Positions 1 through 8,373 of a stretch of 64,000 nucleotides of DNA are shown here, piece after piece. The first letter of the stretch is position 1. Each line of letters begins with the position of its first letter. A model generated the notes under the pieces. The model did no database searches. It had not been told where the DNA came from and saw only the letters and a list, made by a program, of their open reading frames with translations. The position numbers and the translations under genes were made by a program. Where the stretch lies: assembly GCF_030413175.1 (NCBI RefSeq), contig NZ_CP129212.1:6657001-6721000 (forward strand), written 5' to 3'. Source of the stretch: Bradyrhizobium roseum (lineage in GTDB: Bacteria; Pseudomonadota; Alphaproteobacteria; Rhizobiales; Xanthobacteraceae).

Positions 1-1
1 G

Positions 2-331
2 ATGATCGTGGCGCTGTTCGTGTTGCATGCCTGGCTGCCCTGCGGAAGGCGGAGATTCCTGCAGATCGTTCCGGGCATCGTCTTCACGATGGTGGCCTCG
101 CTGATCTCAGGCATCGTGTTCGGCCAGTATCTGGCGCGCTTCGCCAGCAACTACGTGACGATGTATGCGGGGCTTGCCTCGGTGATTATCGCGCTGGTGT
201 TTCTGTATTTCATCGCCGCGATCTTCGTCTACGGCGGCGAACTGAACGCCGCCATCATGAAGTCGCAGTCGCCGAAGGCGAAGTCGCCTCATGCAGCGCC
301 GTCGCCAAAGCGCGCGGAGACACAGGTTTGA
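2..331 (+). CDS. YihY/BrkB-family inner-membrane protein, C-terminal fragment
   Basis: Only the last 109 residues are present because the gene begins upstream of the window; the first ATG here is an internal methionine. The fragment has at least two hydrophobic segments (about residues 20-43 and 52-78) and the motif YGGELNAAI near the end, which is typical of the C-terminus of YihY/BrkB multi-pass membrane proteins. The tail after it is short, basic and proline-rich. The function of the family is poorly defined; the old RNase BN label is not supported. The 3' end runs 77 nt into the opposite-strand histidine kinase gene, so the two are convergent and overlapping. Confidence 0.75.
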   Translation: MIVALFVLHAWLPCGRRRFLQIVPGIVFTMVASLISGIVFGQYLARFASNYVTMYAGLASVIIALVFLYFIAAIFVYGGELNAAIMKSQSPKAKSPHAAPSPKRAETQV

Positions 332-1511
332 CCAGAAAGGTGTCGGCGCCGGCGGCGCGCGATGCCGCCTCGTCCTCGCTGCGGCCGGATATGCCGATGA
401 TCGGAATCCGCCCGAGCGGCGGCTGAAGCGCGCGAATTCGGCTGATCGCTTCGATGCCACCGATCCCCGGCAGCACCATGTCCATCAGCACGGCGTCGTA
501 TGTGCCATGCGCGAGCCGCGCGGGCGCCGCCTCGCCCTGGCCGATGAACTCGGCCTGGTGACCGAGTTCGGTCAGGATCGCATTGAGCACGACGCGGCCG
601 AACGGGTTGTCTTCGACGCTGAGCAGACGCAATGGCCGCACTGAACCGGGAGATTCGTCGATATCGGTGCCGGGCGGCGCCATCGGCGCGTCCTTTGACG
701 CCGCCATCACCACGTTGAAGGTGAAAGTGGTTCCGCCGCCACGGCGTTGCGACACGGTGACGTCGCCGCCCATGGCGCGGGCCAGTTGCCTGACCGACGA
801 CAATCCGAGGCCGGCGCCGCCGAAGCGCGATGCGACGGAGACATTGGCCTGCGAGAACGGCCGGAACAGGCGCTTGACTTCACTGAGCTTGACGCCGATC
901 CCGCTGTCGGAAACCTCGAAGGCCACGGCGACCTTGCCTTTCGGGCTGCGCAGCACCGTGACCTGGAGGGCGACGTCGCCCTGTTCGGTGAATTTCACGG
1001 CATTGTCGATCAGGTTCTCCACCGCGGCGCGCAGGCGGACGGGATCGCCGATCGCAAACGCCGGCAGCTTGTCGGAGATGACAACGGAGGATTGCAGGCC
1101 CTTGGCGGCTGCCCGGCCGGTCAGCGAATCGCCGGCATTGCGGGCCAGCGTTCGCAGGTCGAAGAAATCCTGCCGCACCGCGAGCCCGGGGCCGCCGCTC
1201 CGCGCCGCGTCGACAAACAGCGTCGCAAGGCTGGCCAGATGTTCCGCGCCCGCCTTGATGGTGTCGACCCAGCGTCGTTCGCGCTCGTCGAGATCGGACG
1301 TCGCAAGCAGATTGCTGATCGCCAGGATTCCGGTGAGCGGCGTACGGACCTCGTGCGCAAAAACCGCCAACGCAGCCTCGACCATACTGGAGCCGGTGGC
1401 CGCGGATTTGCGGACAGCGCGCACGCTTGCGGCGGCGCTGGATATACGCTTTTTCACGCGCCGCTTCTTTGCTGCCCCTGTGGTGCGCCGGGAGCGCCGT
1501 TTGGCCGCCAT
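255..1511 (-). CDS. hybrid sensor histidine kinase with C-terminal receiver
   Basis: A 418-residue soluble kinase. A very basic N-terminus (KRRSRR, KKRRVKKR) is followed by a HisKA domain with the phospho-accepting His in FAHEVRTPLTG (H53), a HATPase domain (N box at N170, DSGIG near 202-206, GGAGLGLS near 231-238) and a receiver with phospho-acceptor D344 (VLMDMVLPG) and the conserved lysine K395 (LVKPV). No transmembrane or PAS domain is visible, so the input is unknown. The start at 1511 is chosen because AGGAAGGGGG lies just before it; an open frame continues to 1715 but looks non-coding. It follows gluQRS by 64 nt on the same strand. The output partner is not nearby. Confidence 0.88.
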   Translation of the reverse strand: MAAKRRSRRTTGAAKKRRVKKRISSAAASVRAVRKSAATGSSMVEAALAVFAHEVRTPLTGILAISNLLATSDLDERERRWVDTIKAGAEHLASLATLFVDAARSGGPGLAVRQDFFDLRTLARNAGDSLTGRAAAKGLQSSVVISDKLPAFAIGDPVRLRAAVENLIDNAVKFTEQGDVALQVTVLRSPKGKVAVAFEVSDSGIGVKLSEVKRLFRPFSQANVSVASRFGGAGLGLSSVRQLARAMGGDVTVSQRRGGGTTFTFNVVMAASKDAPMAPPGTDIDESPGSVRPLRLLSVEDNPFGRVVLNAILTELGHQAEFIGQGEAAPARLAHGTYDAVLMDMVLPGIGGIEAISRIRALQPPLGRIPIIGISGRSEDEAASRAAGADTFLVKPVSPRALATALHEATSPSATATS

Positions 1512-1575
1512 GGTCCCCCTTCCTGTACCATCAATAGCATGACACGCGATGGCAGCCGATGTCACGGAGACGTTT

Positions 1576-2478
1576 TCAACAACCCCCAGTAGTAGTACGG
1601 GAGCCGTCGGGCAATCCGACAAGACGGCGAACCTCGGCAGCCGTGACACCTTGCCGACGCAATTCGCGCAAGGCCGTCGCTTGCGTCGACTTTGAGAGCT
1701 TATGCCCTGACGCATCCTCGATCAGCCGGTGATGCCGATAGACCGGTCGTGGGATACCAAGCAACTGCTGCAACAGCCGATGCACGCTGGTCGACCAGAA
1801 CAGGTCGCGGCCCCGCACCACGTGGGTCACGCTCTGCAAGGCGTCGTCGATCACGACGGACAAATGATAGCTGGTCGGCGTCTCCTTGCGCGCCAGGATA
1901 ACGTCGCCCCAAGCTTGCGGCGATGCATTCACGAACCCGTGTTCGCCGCCGGGCCCCGCGCCTTCCTCGCGCCAGGCCAAGTCTGTCGTGCGCGCGAGCG
2001 CCGCCTCGATGTCGAGCCGCAACGCGTAAGGGGCGCCTTGCGCGATCAACTGTTGCCGCTGCTCGAGCGACAGCGATTTCGCCACGCCCGGATAGAGCGG
2101 CGCTCCGTCCGGATCGCGCGGCCATGGCGCGACAGCCTCGCGCTCCGCGACCAGGCGGGTGATTTCCGCGCGGCTTTCAAAGCTCGGATAGATCAGGCCT
2201 TGCGCCGACAATCCCTCGACCGCCTCGCGGTAGCGCGCAAAATGTTCCGATTGCCGGCGCACCGGCGTTTCCCAGGAGATTCCGAGCCAGGCGAGGTCTT
2301 CGTAGATCGCAGCCTCGAATTCGGGCCGGCATCTCGTGACGTCGATGTCCTCGATCCGCAGCAGGAACCGGCCTCCTTGCTGACTTGCCAGGTCGAAGTT
2401 CAGCAACGCCGAATAGGCGTGGCCGAGATGGAGGTAGCCGTTCGGACTCGGCGCGAAGCGAAAAACGGGCGGCGGCAT
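1576..2478 (-). CDS. gluQ: glutamyl-Q tRNA(Asp) synthetase
   Basis: A 300-residue paralogue of the catalytic half of glutamyl-tRNA synthetase. Family enzymes activate glutamate and attach it to the queuosine base of tRNA(Asp), not to the 3' end. The class I signatures are visible: HLGH at residues 17-20 (HIGH motif) and KLSKS at 260-264 (KMSKS motif), plus the RFAPSPNGYLHLGH start. No anticodon-binding domain follows, as expected for GluQRS. The zinc-binding cysteines found in some family members are not seen around residues 95-115. It precedes the hybrid kinase on the same strand; a functional link is not evident. Confidence 0.92.
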   Translation of the reverse strand: MPPPVFRFAPSPNGYLHLGHAYSALLNFDLASQQGGRFLLRIEDIDVTRCRPEFEAAIYEDLAWLGISWETPVRRQSEHFARYREAVEGLSAQGLIYPSFESRAEITRLVAEREAVAPWPRDPDGAPLYPGVAKSLSLEQRQQLIAQGAPYALRLDIEAALARTTDLAWREEGAGPGGEHGFVNASPQAWGDVILARKETPTSYHLSVVIDDALQSVTHVVRGRDLFWSTSVHRLLQQLLGIPRPVYRHHRLIEDASGHKLSKSTQATALRELRRQGVTAAEVRRLVGLPDGSRTTTGGC

Positions 2479-2489
2479 GAGATAGGACC

Positions 2490-2581
2490 GTCATGCCCGG
2501 GCTTGACCCGGGCATCCATCTAACTGACCAAGGGCTCTGTTACGATAGGAGATGAATGCGCGGGTCAAGCCCGCGCATGAC
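2490..2581. repeat. pair of REP-like palindromes in inverted orientation
   Basis: Two imperfectly related palindromes lie between gluQRS and the glycosylase gene: ATGCCCGGG-cttga-CCCGGGCAT at 2493-2515 and ATGCGCGGG-tcaag-CCCGCGCAT at 2556-2578. The loops cttga and tcaag are reverse complements, so the two units are inverted copies of one element. This resembles the dispersed intergenic palindromes common in Bradyrhizobium genomes. The element could act as a bidirectional transcription barrier or a mRNA-stabilising hairpin; that is inference. Confidence 0.75.
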
Positions 2582-2604
2582 AACCTGGTGAGCCGATATT
2601 TCCA

Positions 2605-3297
2605 ATGACCATCCACCTCAGCAGCCAGTCCGATCTCGACGACGCCATCCACGCGCTGGTCAAGCAAGACACCCGGCTGAAGCCGATTTTCGAGCGGACG
2701 GGCATGCCGGCGCTGCGGCAGCGCGAGCCGGGCTTTGCCGGGCTGGCGGCCATCGTCACCGGACAGCAGCTCTCGACCGCGAGCGCCTCGGCGATCTGGG
2801 GGCGCCTCACCGCGGCGTTCGACCCGTTCGATCATGAGGTCATCCGCAAAACCCGCGCGGATCGCCTTGGCCGGCTCGGCCTTTCGGCCGCAAAAATCAA
2901 GACGCTGAAAAACATCGCGCGCGAACTGGCCGCCGAGCGGCTGAACCTCGACGTGCTGGCCGAAGAGGACGCCGACGCCGCGCATAACACACTAACGGCG
3001 CTGCACGGCATCGGCCCGTGGACGGCCGACGTCTATCTGCTGTTCTGCCTCGGCCATGGCGACGCCTGGCCAGCCGGCGATATCGCGATCCAGGAAGCGA
3101 TCAAGGTCGGCCTTGGCCTGCCGGCGCGCCCGACGATCAAGCAAATGGCGCCACTCGCCGAGCCGTGGCGACCGCTGCGCGGCGCCGCGGCGCATCTGTG
3201 GTGGAGCTATTATCACGTGCTGAAGGGGCGCGCGGGCGTGCTGGCGGATAAGATCAGCCCCGCAGCCGCAGCCGGTCCTCGCGCGCGGAAGCCGTGA
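2605..3297 (+). CDS. DNA-3-methyladenine glycosylase II (AlkA-like, HhH-GPD)
   Basis: A 230-residue base-excision repair glycosylase that would remove alkylated bases from DNA. The helix-hairpin-helix motif LHGIGPWTA (133-141) and the following glycine/proline-rich segment ending in the catalytic aspartate of WPAGDIA (D159) are intact. It lacks the N-terminal domain of E. coli AlkA, like the shorter bacterial enzymes. No Ada or other alkylation-response gene is nearby. The last 44 nt overlap the end of the convergent LysR gene. Confidence 0.88.
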   Translation: MTIHLSSQSDLDDAIHALVKQDTRLKPIFERTGMPALRQREPGFAGLAAIVTGQQLSTASASAIWGRLTAAFDPFDHEVIRKTRADRLGRLGLSAAKIKTLKNIARELAAERLNLDVLAEEDADAAHNTLTALHGIGPWTADVYLLFCLGHGDAWPAGDIAIQEAIKVGLGLPARPTIKQMAPLAEPWRPLRGAAAHLWWSYYHVLKGRAGVLADKISPAAAAGPRARKP

Positions 3298-4141
3298 CGA
3301 AATCGATCACCGCGCGCACCGCGGGGAGGTCGACCAGGTCGGGATGCGCCAGCAGCCAGAGGTCGGCCACGCTGGCAAGTTTTTGCGGCGCGACGCGGAC
3401 GAGATCCGGATAGGCCGTTGCGACAAAGCAGGACAGCGTCGAGATGCCGAGGCCCGCGCGCGCCGCGGCGAGCATGTCGCCCTGCGAGGAGCAGCGCATC
3501 ACCGTCGCGCCCTGCCGCGTGATCGCATCGCTCCAGCGTGCCAGCCGCTCGTTCGACAGCCGGTCGGCGAAGCCGATCACGCTGTGGCCTTTCCATTCGT
3601 CCCGCCGTTCGGGGAGCCTGTGCCGCGCGGCGTAATCCCGCGAGGCGTAGAAGCCGGTGCCGAGCCGGCCGATCTTGCGGCCGATCAGATTCTCCTCGCC
3701 GCTGTCCACCGGGCGCAGCACGACATCGGCCTCGCGCCGGCGCACGCTGGCCGGATAGGGATGGGTGATGATCTCGAGCTGGATATGATCGTGCCCGCGC
3801 AGGAACGGACCGAGTTTCGGCATCAGCCAGTGCGAGGCGAGCGTCGAGCCGATCGACAGCTTGACGATGCCGCGCGCCTGCGCGCCGGTCGCCGACACCG
3901 CCGCCTCCGCCCGCAGCGCCGCCGCAGCCATCGCATCGACGTGTTCGCGAAACTTGCGGCCCTGCGCGGTCAGCGAAAGACCCTCGGTGGAGCGGGCGAA
4001 CAGGGGAACACCGAGCTGGGTTTCCAGCTCGGCGATCTTGCGGCCGACCGTCGGGTGGCTGGAGCGCAAACGACGCGCCGCGGCGGCGAAGCTGCCGGTC
4101 TCGGCGACGGCGACGAAGCTCTTGCACAGGTCCCAGTCCAT
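3254..4141 (-). CDS. LysR-family transcriptional regulator
   Basis: A 295-residue regulator with an N-terminal winged helix-turn-helix (about residues 1-60; SFVAVAETGSFAAAARRL is typical) and a LysR substrate-binding domain. The chosen ATG at 4141 has AGGGTGAGG directly before it; the open frame begins at a TTG at 4165, which would place the start almost inside the palindrome at 4173-4186. It is transcribed away from the nitronate-monooxygenase-like gene at 4324, the usual arrangement for a LysR protein and its target. The inducer is unknown. Confidence 0.88.
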   Translation of the reverse strand: MDWDLCKSFVAVAETGSFAAAARRLRSSHPTVGRKIAELETQLGVPLFARSTEGLSLTAQGRKFREHVDAMAAAALRAEAAVSATGAQARGIVKLSIGSTLASHWLMPKLGPFLRGHDHIQLEIITHPYPASVRRREADVVLRPVDSGEENLIGRKIGRLGTGFYASRDYAARHRLPERRDEWKGHSVIGFADRLSNERLARWSDAITRQGATVMRCSSQGDMLAAARAGLGISTLSCFVATAYPDLVRVAPQKLASVADLWLLAHPDLVDLPAVRAVIDFVTASAREDRLRLRG

Positions 4142-4172
4142 CCTCACCCTGTTTATTTCTGACAAATCATCT

Positions 4173-4186
4173 GTTCAATATTGAAC
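4173..4186. promoter_or_regulatory. perfect palindrome, candidate LysR binding site
   Basis: GTTCAATATTGAAC is a perfect 14-bp inverted repeat in the region between the divergent LysR gene and the flavoenzyme gene at 4324. Its core fits the T-N11-A pattern of LysR-type operators and it lies about 30 bp upstream of the regulator start, where autoregulation is usual. No binding has been shown. Confidence 0.55.
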
Positions 4187-4323
4187 GGCCAGGGTGCGCC
4201 GTCCACCCCTATAATGGCTACCAACAAGCGCAGGCCAGCGGCTCCGCCGGGCTGAAGCGCCCAAGCCAACATCAATGGATGCGCGCCTGGCCTGACCCGC
4301 CTGCGCGATAGAGGAGGAAGACA

Positions 4324-5298
4324 ATGCCGCTGCCCGCTTCGCTTGCCAATTCGCTCGAACTTCCCGTCGTCGGCTCGCCGCTATTCATCGTGTCCGGGCC
4401 CGAACTCGTGATCGCCCAGTGCAAGGCCGGCATCGTCGGCTCGTTCCCGGCGCTGAACGCGCGTCCCGTCGAAAAGCTCGACGAATGGCTGAGCAGAATC
4501 GAAAACGAGCTCGGCGAGTACAAGGCGCTGCATCCGGAGAAGAAGGTCGCGCCCTATGCGGTCAACCAGATCTGCCACGCTTCCAACGACCGGCTGATGA
4601 AGGACATGGAAATCTGCGTCAAGCACAAGGTGCCGGTCATCATCACCTCGCTGCGGCCGCCGGTCGAGGTGGTCGAGGCCGCGCATTCCTATGGCGGCGT
4701 GGTGTTTCACGACGTCATCAACGTCAAGCACGCGCGCAAGGCGGCCGAGAACGGCGTCGACGGTCTCATTCTGGTGTGCGCCGGCGCCGGCGGCCATGCC
4801 GGCACGCTGTCGCCGTTCGCGCTGCTGCGCGAGGTCAAGCAGTGGTTCAAGGGCACCGTGCTCTTGTCCGGCGCGATCTCCGACGGCTGGGGCATCGCGT
4901 CCGCGCTCGCGCTCGGCGCCGACATGGCCTACATGGGCACGCGCTTCATCGCGACCGCGGAAGCCAACGCTGATCCGGCCTACAAGGCGGCGCTGGTCGC
5001 GCACGCCGCCAACGATATCGTTTACTCCAACCTGTTCACCGGCGTGCACGGCAACTATCTCGGCCCCTCGATCGCAGCCGCCGGGCTCGATCCCGCCAAC
5101 CTGCCGGAAAGCGACAAGTCGAAGATGAATTTCGGCTCCGGCGGCAACATGAAGTCGAAGGCATGGCGCGACATCTGGGGCTCCGGCCAGGGCATCGGCC
5201 AGATATCGGATGCACCGCCGGTCGCCGAACTGGTCGAGCGGCTGAAGGCCGAGTTTACCGACGCCAGCAGCGATTTTCTAAGGCGGGCGCGCGCCTGA
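4324..5298 (+). CDS. nitronate monooxygenase-like FMN enzyme (copy 1)
   Basis: A 324-residue protein of the NMO / 2-nitropropane dioxygenase TIM-barrel family, which includes nitronate monooxygenases and FabK enoyl reductases. It has the N-terminal PVVGSPLF segment, the AGAGGHAG motif with H158 at the position of the family's catalytic histidine, and GAISDGWGIASALALGAD for phosphate binding of FMN. The start has GGAGGAAG upstream. It is 52 nt before a binding protein gene and opposite a LysR regulator. It aligns without gaps to copy 3 (62132-63100) over at least the first 160 residues. Substrate could be a nitroalkane or an unsaturated acyl-CoA; the neighbours favour the latter only weakly. 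Confidence 0.87.
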   Translation: MPLPASLANSLELPVVGSPLFIVSGPELVIAQCKAGIVGSFPALNARPVEKLDEWLSRIENELGEYKALHPEKKVAPYAVNQICHASNDRLMKDMEICVKHKVPVIITSLRPPVEVVEAAHSYGGVVFHDVINVKHARKAAENGVDGLILVCAGAGGHAGTLSPFALLREVKQWFKGTVLLSGAISDGWGIASALALGADMAYMGTRFIATAEANADPAYKAALVAHAANDIVYSNLFTGVHGNYLGPSIAAAGLDPANLPESDKSKMNFGSGGNMKSKAWRDIWGSGQGIGQISDAPPVAELVERLKAEFTDASSDFLRRARA

Positions 5299-5350
5299 CC
5301 GGCGCGACCTACATCGACGACAAACAAATATAAAACAGAGGGATAGGAAA

Positions 5351-6535
5351 ATGAGGCTGTCGCGACCCATATTGACGATCGCATGCGCGCTGCTGGGAAG
5401 TGCCGCGGCTGTCGCCGACGACACCAAGGAAATCCGCATCGGGCAGACGCTGCCCTACAGCGGCCCGGCTTCCGGCTTCGGCATCATCGGCCGGGCACAG
5501 GAAGCCTATTTCGAGAAGATCAACACCGAGGGCGGCATCAACGGCCGCAAGATCAAGTTCATCAGCCTCGACGACGCCTATTCGCCGCCCAAGACCGTCG
5601 AGCAGACCCGCAAGCTAGTCGAGCAGGACGAGGTTCTCCTGACGTTCAACTCGCTCGGAACCGCCACCAACAACGCCGTGCATCGCTATCTCAACAGCAA
5701 GAAGGTGCCGCAGCTGTTCGTGCTCAGCGGCGCGACCAAATGGGCCGACCCGAAGAATGCGCCGTGGACCATGCCGGGCATGGCGACCTACCAGTCCGAG
5801 GGCGTGATCTACGCCAAGCACATCCTGCAGACCAAGCCTGACGCAAAAATCGCCATTCTCGCCCAGAACGACGATTTCGGCCGCGACTATGTCGCCGGCT
5901 TCAAGCGCGGGCTTGGCGACAAGGCCGCCAGCATGATCGTGTCGGAAGCCAGCTACGAGACATCAGCGCCGACCATCAGTTCGCAACTCGCGACTCTAAA
6001 GGCGTCCGGCGCCAACGTCATGTTCGGCGTCGTGCTCGGCAAGTTCACGTCGCAGATGATCAAGGGCGTCGCGGAGATCAACTGGAAGCCGGACATGCTG
6101 TTCGTGCCGACCTCCGCCTCCTCGATCTCGTTCCTCGAGCCGGCCGGCCTCGACAATGCGGTTGGCCTGATCTCGTCCAGCAACCAGAAGGACACGCTGG
6201 ATGCGCAATGGGCCAACGATGAAGGCGTGAAGGAATACTTTGCGTTCATGAAGCAGCATATGCCCAACGCCGACCTCTCCAATTCGAACTACGCGGCCGG
6301 CTTTCAATATGCGACGCTGATGGTGAAGGTGCTGAAGGCCTGCAACGGCGACTTCAGCCGGGCCAACATCATGAAGCAGGCGGCGTCGCTCAAGGAAGTG
6401 CCGCTGCCGCTGTTGCTGCCGGGCATCACGGTATCGACCGATTCCGAGGATTACCTGCCGTTCCAGCAGTTGCGGCTGCGCCGCTTCGACGGCAAGAGCT
6501 GGGTGGCCTTCGGCGAGATTTTGGACGATCGCTAG
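5351..6535 (+). CDS. ABC transporter substrate-binding protein, branched-chain amino acid type
   Basis: A 394-residue periplasmic binding protein with a Sec signal peptide (about residues 1-22, ending ALLGSAAAVA) and the typical opening IRIGQTLPYSGP of the LivJ-like type 1 fold. It would capture a small organic solute, but binding specificity cannot be read from the sequence; relatives serve amino acids, urea, amides and aromatic acids. It lies between the NMO-like gene (52 nt) and the acyl-CoA ligase (34 nt) in one probable operon. No permease or ATPase gene is adjacent, so it must use a transporter encoded elsewhere. Confidence 0.88.
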   Translation: MRLSRPILTIACALLGSAAAVADDTKEIRIGQTLPYSGPASGFGIIGRAQEAYFEKINTEGGINGRKIKFISLDDAYSPPKTVEQTRKLVEQDEVLLTFNSLGTATNNAVHRYLNSKKVPQLFVLSGATKWADPKNAPWTMPGMATYQSEGVIYAKHILQTKPDAKIAILAQNDDFGRDYVAGFKRGLGDKAASMIVSEASYETSAPTISSQLATLKASGANVMFGVVLGKFTSQMIKGVAEINWKPDMLFVPTSASSISFLEPAGLDNAVGLISSSNQKDTLDAQWANDEGVKEYFAFMKQHMPNADLSNSNYAAGFQYATLMVKVLKACNGDFSRANIMKQAASLKEVPLPLLLPGITVSTDSEDYLPFQQLRLRRFDGKSWVAFGEILDDR

Positions 6536-6569
6536 GGCTACTCTGAAAGAAGAGAGTCGGGAGGACGAA

Positions 6570-8102
6570 GTGACATCGATCATCAGCGGCGAGCGCCGGA
6601 TCAGCTACCCTGAGATCCACGCCCGCATCGCGCGGGCGGCAACGGGGTTCAAGTCGCTCGGCCTCGGCGGCGGCACGCCCGTCGGCATGATGCTGCGCAA
6701 TGATTTTGCGTTCTTCGAAGTCTCTGCCGGCGCGGCGGCGCTGGGCAGCCCGGTGGTGCCAATCAACTGGCACCTGAAGGCCGAGGAAGTCGCCTACATC
6801 CTGGCCGACAGCGGCGCCAAGATCCTGGTCTGCCATGCCGACCTGTTGCCGCAGATCAGCGACGGCCTGCCCGCCGACGTGCGGCTCTTGGTGGTGACGA
6901 CGCCGCCGGAGATCGCGGCGGCGTTCGGCGTCGCGCCTGCACTGACGGCGGTCCCCGACGGCATGACGAATTGGGACGTCTGGCGCGACACGCATGCGCC
7001 GTCGCAGGAAGCACCGATCGGCAGCGCGCCGATGTTCTACACCTCAGGCACCACAGGCCTGCCCAAGGGCGTGCGCCGCAAGCCGATGCGTCCCGAACAG
7101 GCCGCGGCTGCGGCGCGGGTCGGCGGCATCGCCTATGGCGTCAAGCCGAACGAGGACCAGGTCATCCTGATGAACGGACCGATGTACCATTCGGCGCCGA
7201 ACTCCTACGGCATGCTGGCGTTCCGCAGCGGCTGCACCATCGTGCTGGAGCCGCGCTTCGACCCCGAGGACATGCTGCAGCTGATCGAACGCCATCGCAT
7301 CACCCACCAGCACATGGTGCCGACGATGTTCGTCCGCCTGCTGCGGCTGCCGGATGACGTCAAGCGCCGTTACGATTTGTCGTCGCTGCGCTTCATCGTG
7401 CATGGCGCGGCGCCCTGCCCGCCGCAGGTCAAGCGCGCCATGATCGCGTGGTGGGGGCCGGTCATCAACGAATATTTCGGCTCGACCGAAACCGGCATCC
7501 CGGTGTGGCATTCCGCCGAGGAGGCGCTGGCGAAACCCGGCACCGTCGGCCGCGCCATCGAGGGCGGCATCGTGAAAATCTTCCGCCCCGACGGGTCGCT
7601 GTGCGAGGTCGACGAGCCCGGGGAAATCTTCATGCGGCAGGTTTCCGTTCCGGACTTCGACTATCACGGCAAGGCCGAGGCCCGCGCCGAGGCCGGCCGT
7701 GACGGCCTCGTCAGCGTCGGCGACGTCGGCTACCTCGACAAGGACGGCTATCTGTTCCTGTGCGACCGCAAGCGCGACATGGTGATCTCGGGCGGCGTCA
7801 ACATCTATCCGGCGGAAATCGAGAACGCGCTGATCGGCATGGACGGCGTGCGCGACTGCGCGGTGTTCGGCGTGCCCGACGACGAATTCGGCGAGCGGCT
7901 GTTCGCCTGCATCGAACCGGAAGCGGATGCGGCGCTGTCGGCAGGGGCGGTGCAGGACTTTCTGCGCGGCAAGCTGGCCAATTTCAAGGTGCCAAAGGAC
8001 ATCCAGTTCCTGGACGCGATGCCGCGCGAGGCCACCGGCAAGATCTTCAAGCGCAAGCTGCGCGATCTGTATGCGGAAGGGAAGCTGCGGGCGATGGCGT
8101 GA
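6570..8102 (+). CDS. acyl-CoA synthetase, AMP-binding family (copy 1)
   Basis: A 510-residue ANL-superfamily ligase that would convert a carboxylic acid, ATP and CoA into an acyl-CoA through an acyl-adenylate. The phosphate-binding motif YTSGTTGLPKGV is at 157-168, YFGSTE is the adenine-pocket motif, and the C-terminal EATGKIFKRKL carries the catalytic lysine. The start is a GTG preceded by GGGAGGAC. The N-terminus is short: the usual 30-40 residues before the first conserved strand are partly missing. It is 34 nt after the binding protein gene, which suggests that the imported solute is activated as its CoA ester. The acid is not known. Confidence 0.88.
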   Translation: MTSIISGERRISYPEIHARIARAATGFKSLGLGGGTPVGMMLRNDFAFFEVSAGAAALGSPVVPINWHLKAEEVAYILADSGAKILVCHADLLPQISDGLPADVRLLVVTTPPEIAAAFGVAPALTAVPDGMTNWDVWRDTHAPSQEAPIGSAPMFYTSGTTGLPKGVRRKPMRPEQAAAAARVGGIAYGVKPNEDQVILMNGPMYHSAPNSYGMLAFRSGCTIVLEPRFDPEDMLQLIERHRITHQHMVPTMFVRLLRLPDDVKRRYDLSSLRFIVHGAAPCPPQVKRAMIAWWGPVINEYFGSTETGIPVWHSAEEALAKPGTVGRAIEGGIVKIFRPDGSLCEVDEPGEIFMRQVSVPDFDYHGKAEARAEAGRDGLVSVGDVGYLDKDGYLFLCDRKRDMVISGGVNIYPAEIENALIGMDGVRDCAVFGVPDDEFGERLFACIEPEADAALSAGAVQDFLRGKLANFKVPKDIQFLDAMPREATGKIFKRKLRDLYAEGKLRAMA

Positions 8103-8126
8103 GCGACAAAATTCTGCACCCGCCGC

Positions 8127-8235
8127 GTCATTGCGAGCGAAGCGAAGCAATCCAACTCTCCGCGCGGGGGTAGATGGATTGCTTCGTCGCTACGCTTGCT
8201 TGCGCAAACGCTTCGCGTTTGTCGCAGGCAATGAC
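8127..8235. repeat. intergenic inverted-repeat element (GTCATTGCGAGCGAAGCGAA type)
   Basis: The element begins GTCATTGCGAGCGAAGCGAA, continues GCAATCCA, and returns as TGGATTGCTTCGTCGC ... GCAATGAC at its far end, so its outer arms are inverted copies. This family is scattered through Bradyrhizobium intergenic regions. It sits downstream of the acyl-CoA ligase and separates it from the monooxygenase operon. The middle has a nested cttgcgcaaacgcttcgcg hairpin-like stretch. It encodes no protein. Confidence 0.75.
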
Positions 8236-8373
8236 GGCGGGGCGGACGAAGCGCGAACATTCGCGCTAACGGAATAGGCGGCATCCCATTCCCGCCCTTT
8301 CGGCGACCTCCCGAATAGGTATAGGCTTTTGCCGAGGAACTGCTGCGAAGACGGCGGTCGAAGGGAAACGCGC

